NCBI GenBank assembly: GCA_022361095.1
Contig: JAKSBO010000126.1
Span: 1 to 6,978 of the forward strand
Origin: Desulfobacterales bacterium
GTDB taxonomy: Bacteria > Desulfobacterota > Desulfobacteria > Desulfobacterales > Desulfobacteraceae
DNA: 6,978 bases
Reading direction: 5' to 3'
Shown: piece after piece, positions 5,619 through 6,978 of the stretch
Numbering within the stretch: position 1 is the stretch's first letter
How the letters are laid out: every line of letters starts with the position of its first letter
Program-made: the position numbers and the translations under genes
The notes under the pieces: generated by a model
The model's input: the letters and a program-made list of their open reading frames with translations, nothing else
What the model was told of the DNA's origin: nothing
The model's database searches: none

Positions 5619-6485
5619 ATGGAAACTTTATATCATTACTGTAGCGTCAATACCTTTCACTCAATTATTAAGGGAAAAGCCATATGGTTATCGTCTCTTT
5701 CTCTATCCAATGACTCATTAGAGGGTAAAATTGTTTCAGAAGTCATTTCTCATTTGGCAAATGAAGAAAAGCTTGACCCAGCAACAATTAAGCGTCTTAA
5801 AGAATATATCGGGTATTTAGAACAATCTATTGATGGGCTAGGCTTTTGTTTATCTGAAGAAAGTGATTTATTAAGTCAGTGGAGAGGATATGCCAATGAT
5901 GCCACAGGGTTTTCAATTGGGTTTTCTAAAAATTATCTAGAGGAATTAGCGGGGGAATATAAAACCAATAAACAAACCAACGGCTTTAGAATTCAACAAG
6001 TTGAATATGACCAAGTTAAACATATTGAATTGGTAAAGCCTACTTTTAAAAAAATCAAAGAACAAATCGCTAATGGTGCTTTCCAAATTCCTGGTTTAAG
6101 AGGTATACTCGATACCAGAACTGATGAAGAGTTTGAGGAAGAAACCAAAAAGATAAAAGCTGCGTCAAAATCATTATCAATCCAAGTATTAATGCTGTAT
6201 GAACAACTGTTTAGACTTAAATCACATGCTTTTAAAGAAGAAAAAGAGTGGCGTCTACTTTCTCCTCGATTGCAATCTGGAGACGATAATTGTAAATACC
6301 GAGCAACTCATAACAGTTTAATACCTTATAGAAGTTACAAAATAGGAAAATCAGCATTCAATCCAATAGTCGAAGTGATTATTGGTCCTAAGAACATGAC
6401 ACCAAGTAATGTAGTAGAGGGCTTTTTAATTTCAAATGGATTTACAGATGTTAAGGTTGTGAAATCCAAAGCCAGTTACAGATAA
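5619..6485 (+). CDS. DUF2971-type protein of unknown function
   Basis: The product of 288 residues shows the pattern I associate with DUF2971: N-terminal LYHYCS (4-9) and WLSSLSLSNDSLEG (23-36), a central FCLSE (76-80) and QWRGYANDATGFSIGF (87-102), a charged FKEEKEWRLLSP (205-216), then VEVIIGPKN (251-259) and the C-terminal KSKASYR (282-288). No signal peptide or membrane segment is visible, so it should be cytoplasmic. The biochemical role is not known to me; proteins of this type occur scattered in accessory DNA. The ATG at 5619 is chosen over a TTG at 5616; neither has a clear Shine-Dalgarno sequence. GC content is about 35% in sampled lines, compared with about 57% in the efflux operon, and the gene lies between two transposase relics. 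This points to horizontal gain. It stands alone, with no partner gene within the window, and it is intact. The gene call is firm; the family assignment is by eye. Confidence 0.82.
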   Translation: METLYHYCSVNTFHSIIKGKAIWLSSLSLSNDSLEGKIVSEVISHLANEEKLDPATIKRLKEYIGYLEQSIDGLGFCLSEESDLLSQWRGYANDATGFSIGFSKNYLEELAGEYKTNKQTNGFRIQQVEYDQVKHIELVKPTFKKIKEQIANGAFQIPGLRGILDTRTDEEFEEETKKIKAASKSLSIQVLMLYEQLFRLKSHAFKEEKEWRLLSPRLQSGDDNCKYRATHNSLIPYRSYKIGKSAFNPIVEVIIGPKNMTPSNVVEGFLISNGFTDVKVVKSKASYR

Positions 6486-6528
6486 ATTATTCTCTCAGAT
6501 AGCTCAGATAGGGTATCCAACGTCGTAG

Positions 6529-6537
6529 GGTCGGACC
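6529..6537. repeat. GGTCGGACC odd palindrome in the spacer after the DUF2971 gene
   Basis: GGTC-G-GACC is a perfect palindrome apart from its centre base. It lies in 173 bp of non-coding sequence between the DUF2971 gene and the transposase remnant. Short GC-rich motifs of this sort often stand ahead of REP-associated transposase genes, so it may mark the old left end of the remnant; this is inference. Otherwise I see nothing convincing in 6486-6658 beyond a 9-nt tandem duplication (CTCAGATAG, 6494-6511). Confidence 0.3.
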
Positions 6538-6658
6538 AAGTAAAAACGTGCAACCAATTGTTAATAAAAGGCAAAAATCCTTAAAACTTAATAAAACAGC
6601 TCTTAAGGGCTTCATTTTGATACCCCAATACACCTTTTAAAGATAATTTCAATCATGA

Positions 6659-6978
6659 GAACATGATATACACCTTAATATGGTTCGTGCCGGGGTTGTG
6701 GACCATCCAGGAAAATGGAAGCAATCGGGTTTTAATGAAATCCAAAATCCCCGCAAAAGATATGGATTAATAAATTTTGTTTTTTTGATGAAGCTGTTAG
6801 ATTTTTTAGATTACGAATCGTTAAAAACCACTCATAATCAATGGATTGAGTCGGCATTAGATAAAACAGACAAAAAGAATTCTGCGTGGACAAAAAGCAT
6901 TGCTGTTGGAGATGAACAATTTATAGAAAAGACCAGAGGACTTCTTGGGAACAAAGCCAAAGGACGTGACAAAATTAA
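6659..6978 (+). pseudogene. 5'-truncated remnant of a REP-associated-type (COG1943) transposase
   Basis: A reading frame open from 6659 to the right edge encodes the C-terminal part of a Y1-type transposase of the longer, REP-associated class: LNMVRAGVVDHPGKW, SGFNEIQNPRKRYGLINF, then DYESLKTTHNQWIES, SIAVGDEQFIEKTRG and LGNKAKGRD. Family members have the HUH motif and catalytic tyrosine well before the LNxVRAG segment. Here an in-frame TGA at 6656-6658 stands immediately upstream, and none of the three forward frames between 6486 and 6658 gives recognisable N-terminal sequence, so the catalytic half is missing. The ATG at 6680 has no ribosome binding site and is probably just the internal Met of that segment. 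The frame continues beyond the window, so its true end is not seen. It is AT-rich like the DUF2971 gene. Confidence 0.75.

Noticed and set aside
6598..6611. Small hairpin AGCTC-TTAA-GGGCT as terminator of the DUF2971 gene
   Set aside because: The stem is only 5 bp with a G-T pair, and it is followed by a broken T-run; too weak to call.

Overview
The window has two parts of different character. Positions 1-4901 hold a GC-rich (about 57% in a sampled line), tightly packed four-gene operon for a tripartite MacAB-type efflux system. The genes, all on the + strand, are an outer-membrane NodT/OprM-type lipoprotein channel, a MacA-type periplasmic adaptor, a stand-alone MacB-type ATPase and a stand-alone MacB-type permease. 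The spacings are 16 nt, 4 nt and a 4-nt ATGA overlap, and a plausible sigma70-like promoter lies just upstream. The outer-membrane lipoprotein, adaptor and 4-TM permease show a Gram-negative host. Gene style, together with the neighbouring transposases, would suit a desulfobacterial (Desulfobacterota) genome, but this is an impression and not something the sequence proves.

Positions 4902-6978 are a transposon-littered, AT-rich tail. The first item is a decayed IS200-type element (about 4931-5552). Its single tnpA gene on the - strand carries three separate lesions: a frameshift in an A-tract, a nonsense codon and a second frameshift. Its end structures are still well preserved: CCGGC-AAA-GCCGG hairpins at both ends, shared subterminal blocks, a row of three hairpins after tnpA, and a GNRA-loop hairpin over the tnpA ribosome binding site.

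Next is an intact 288-codon gene of the DUF2971 type (5619-6485, +) with roughly 35% GC, clearly different in composition from the efflux operon and probably acquired horizontally. Its function is unknown. The window closes with a 5'-truncated remnant of a second transposase, of the REP-associated/COG1943 type, which runs off the right edge.

Functionally, the ATPase and permease should form the inner-membrane MacB-like pump. The adaptor links it to the outer-membrane lipoprotein, so substrate is expelled from the periplasm to the outside. The arrangement resembles PvdRT-OpmQ of Pseudomonas in its components, although here the ATPase and permease are separate proteins. The substrate cannot be read from the sequence. 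I see no RNA genes and no CRISPR array. The best candidates for something less ordinary are the end architecture of the IS200 element and the DUF2971 gene lodged between two transposase relics.
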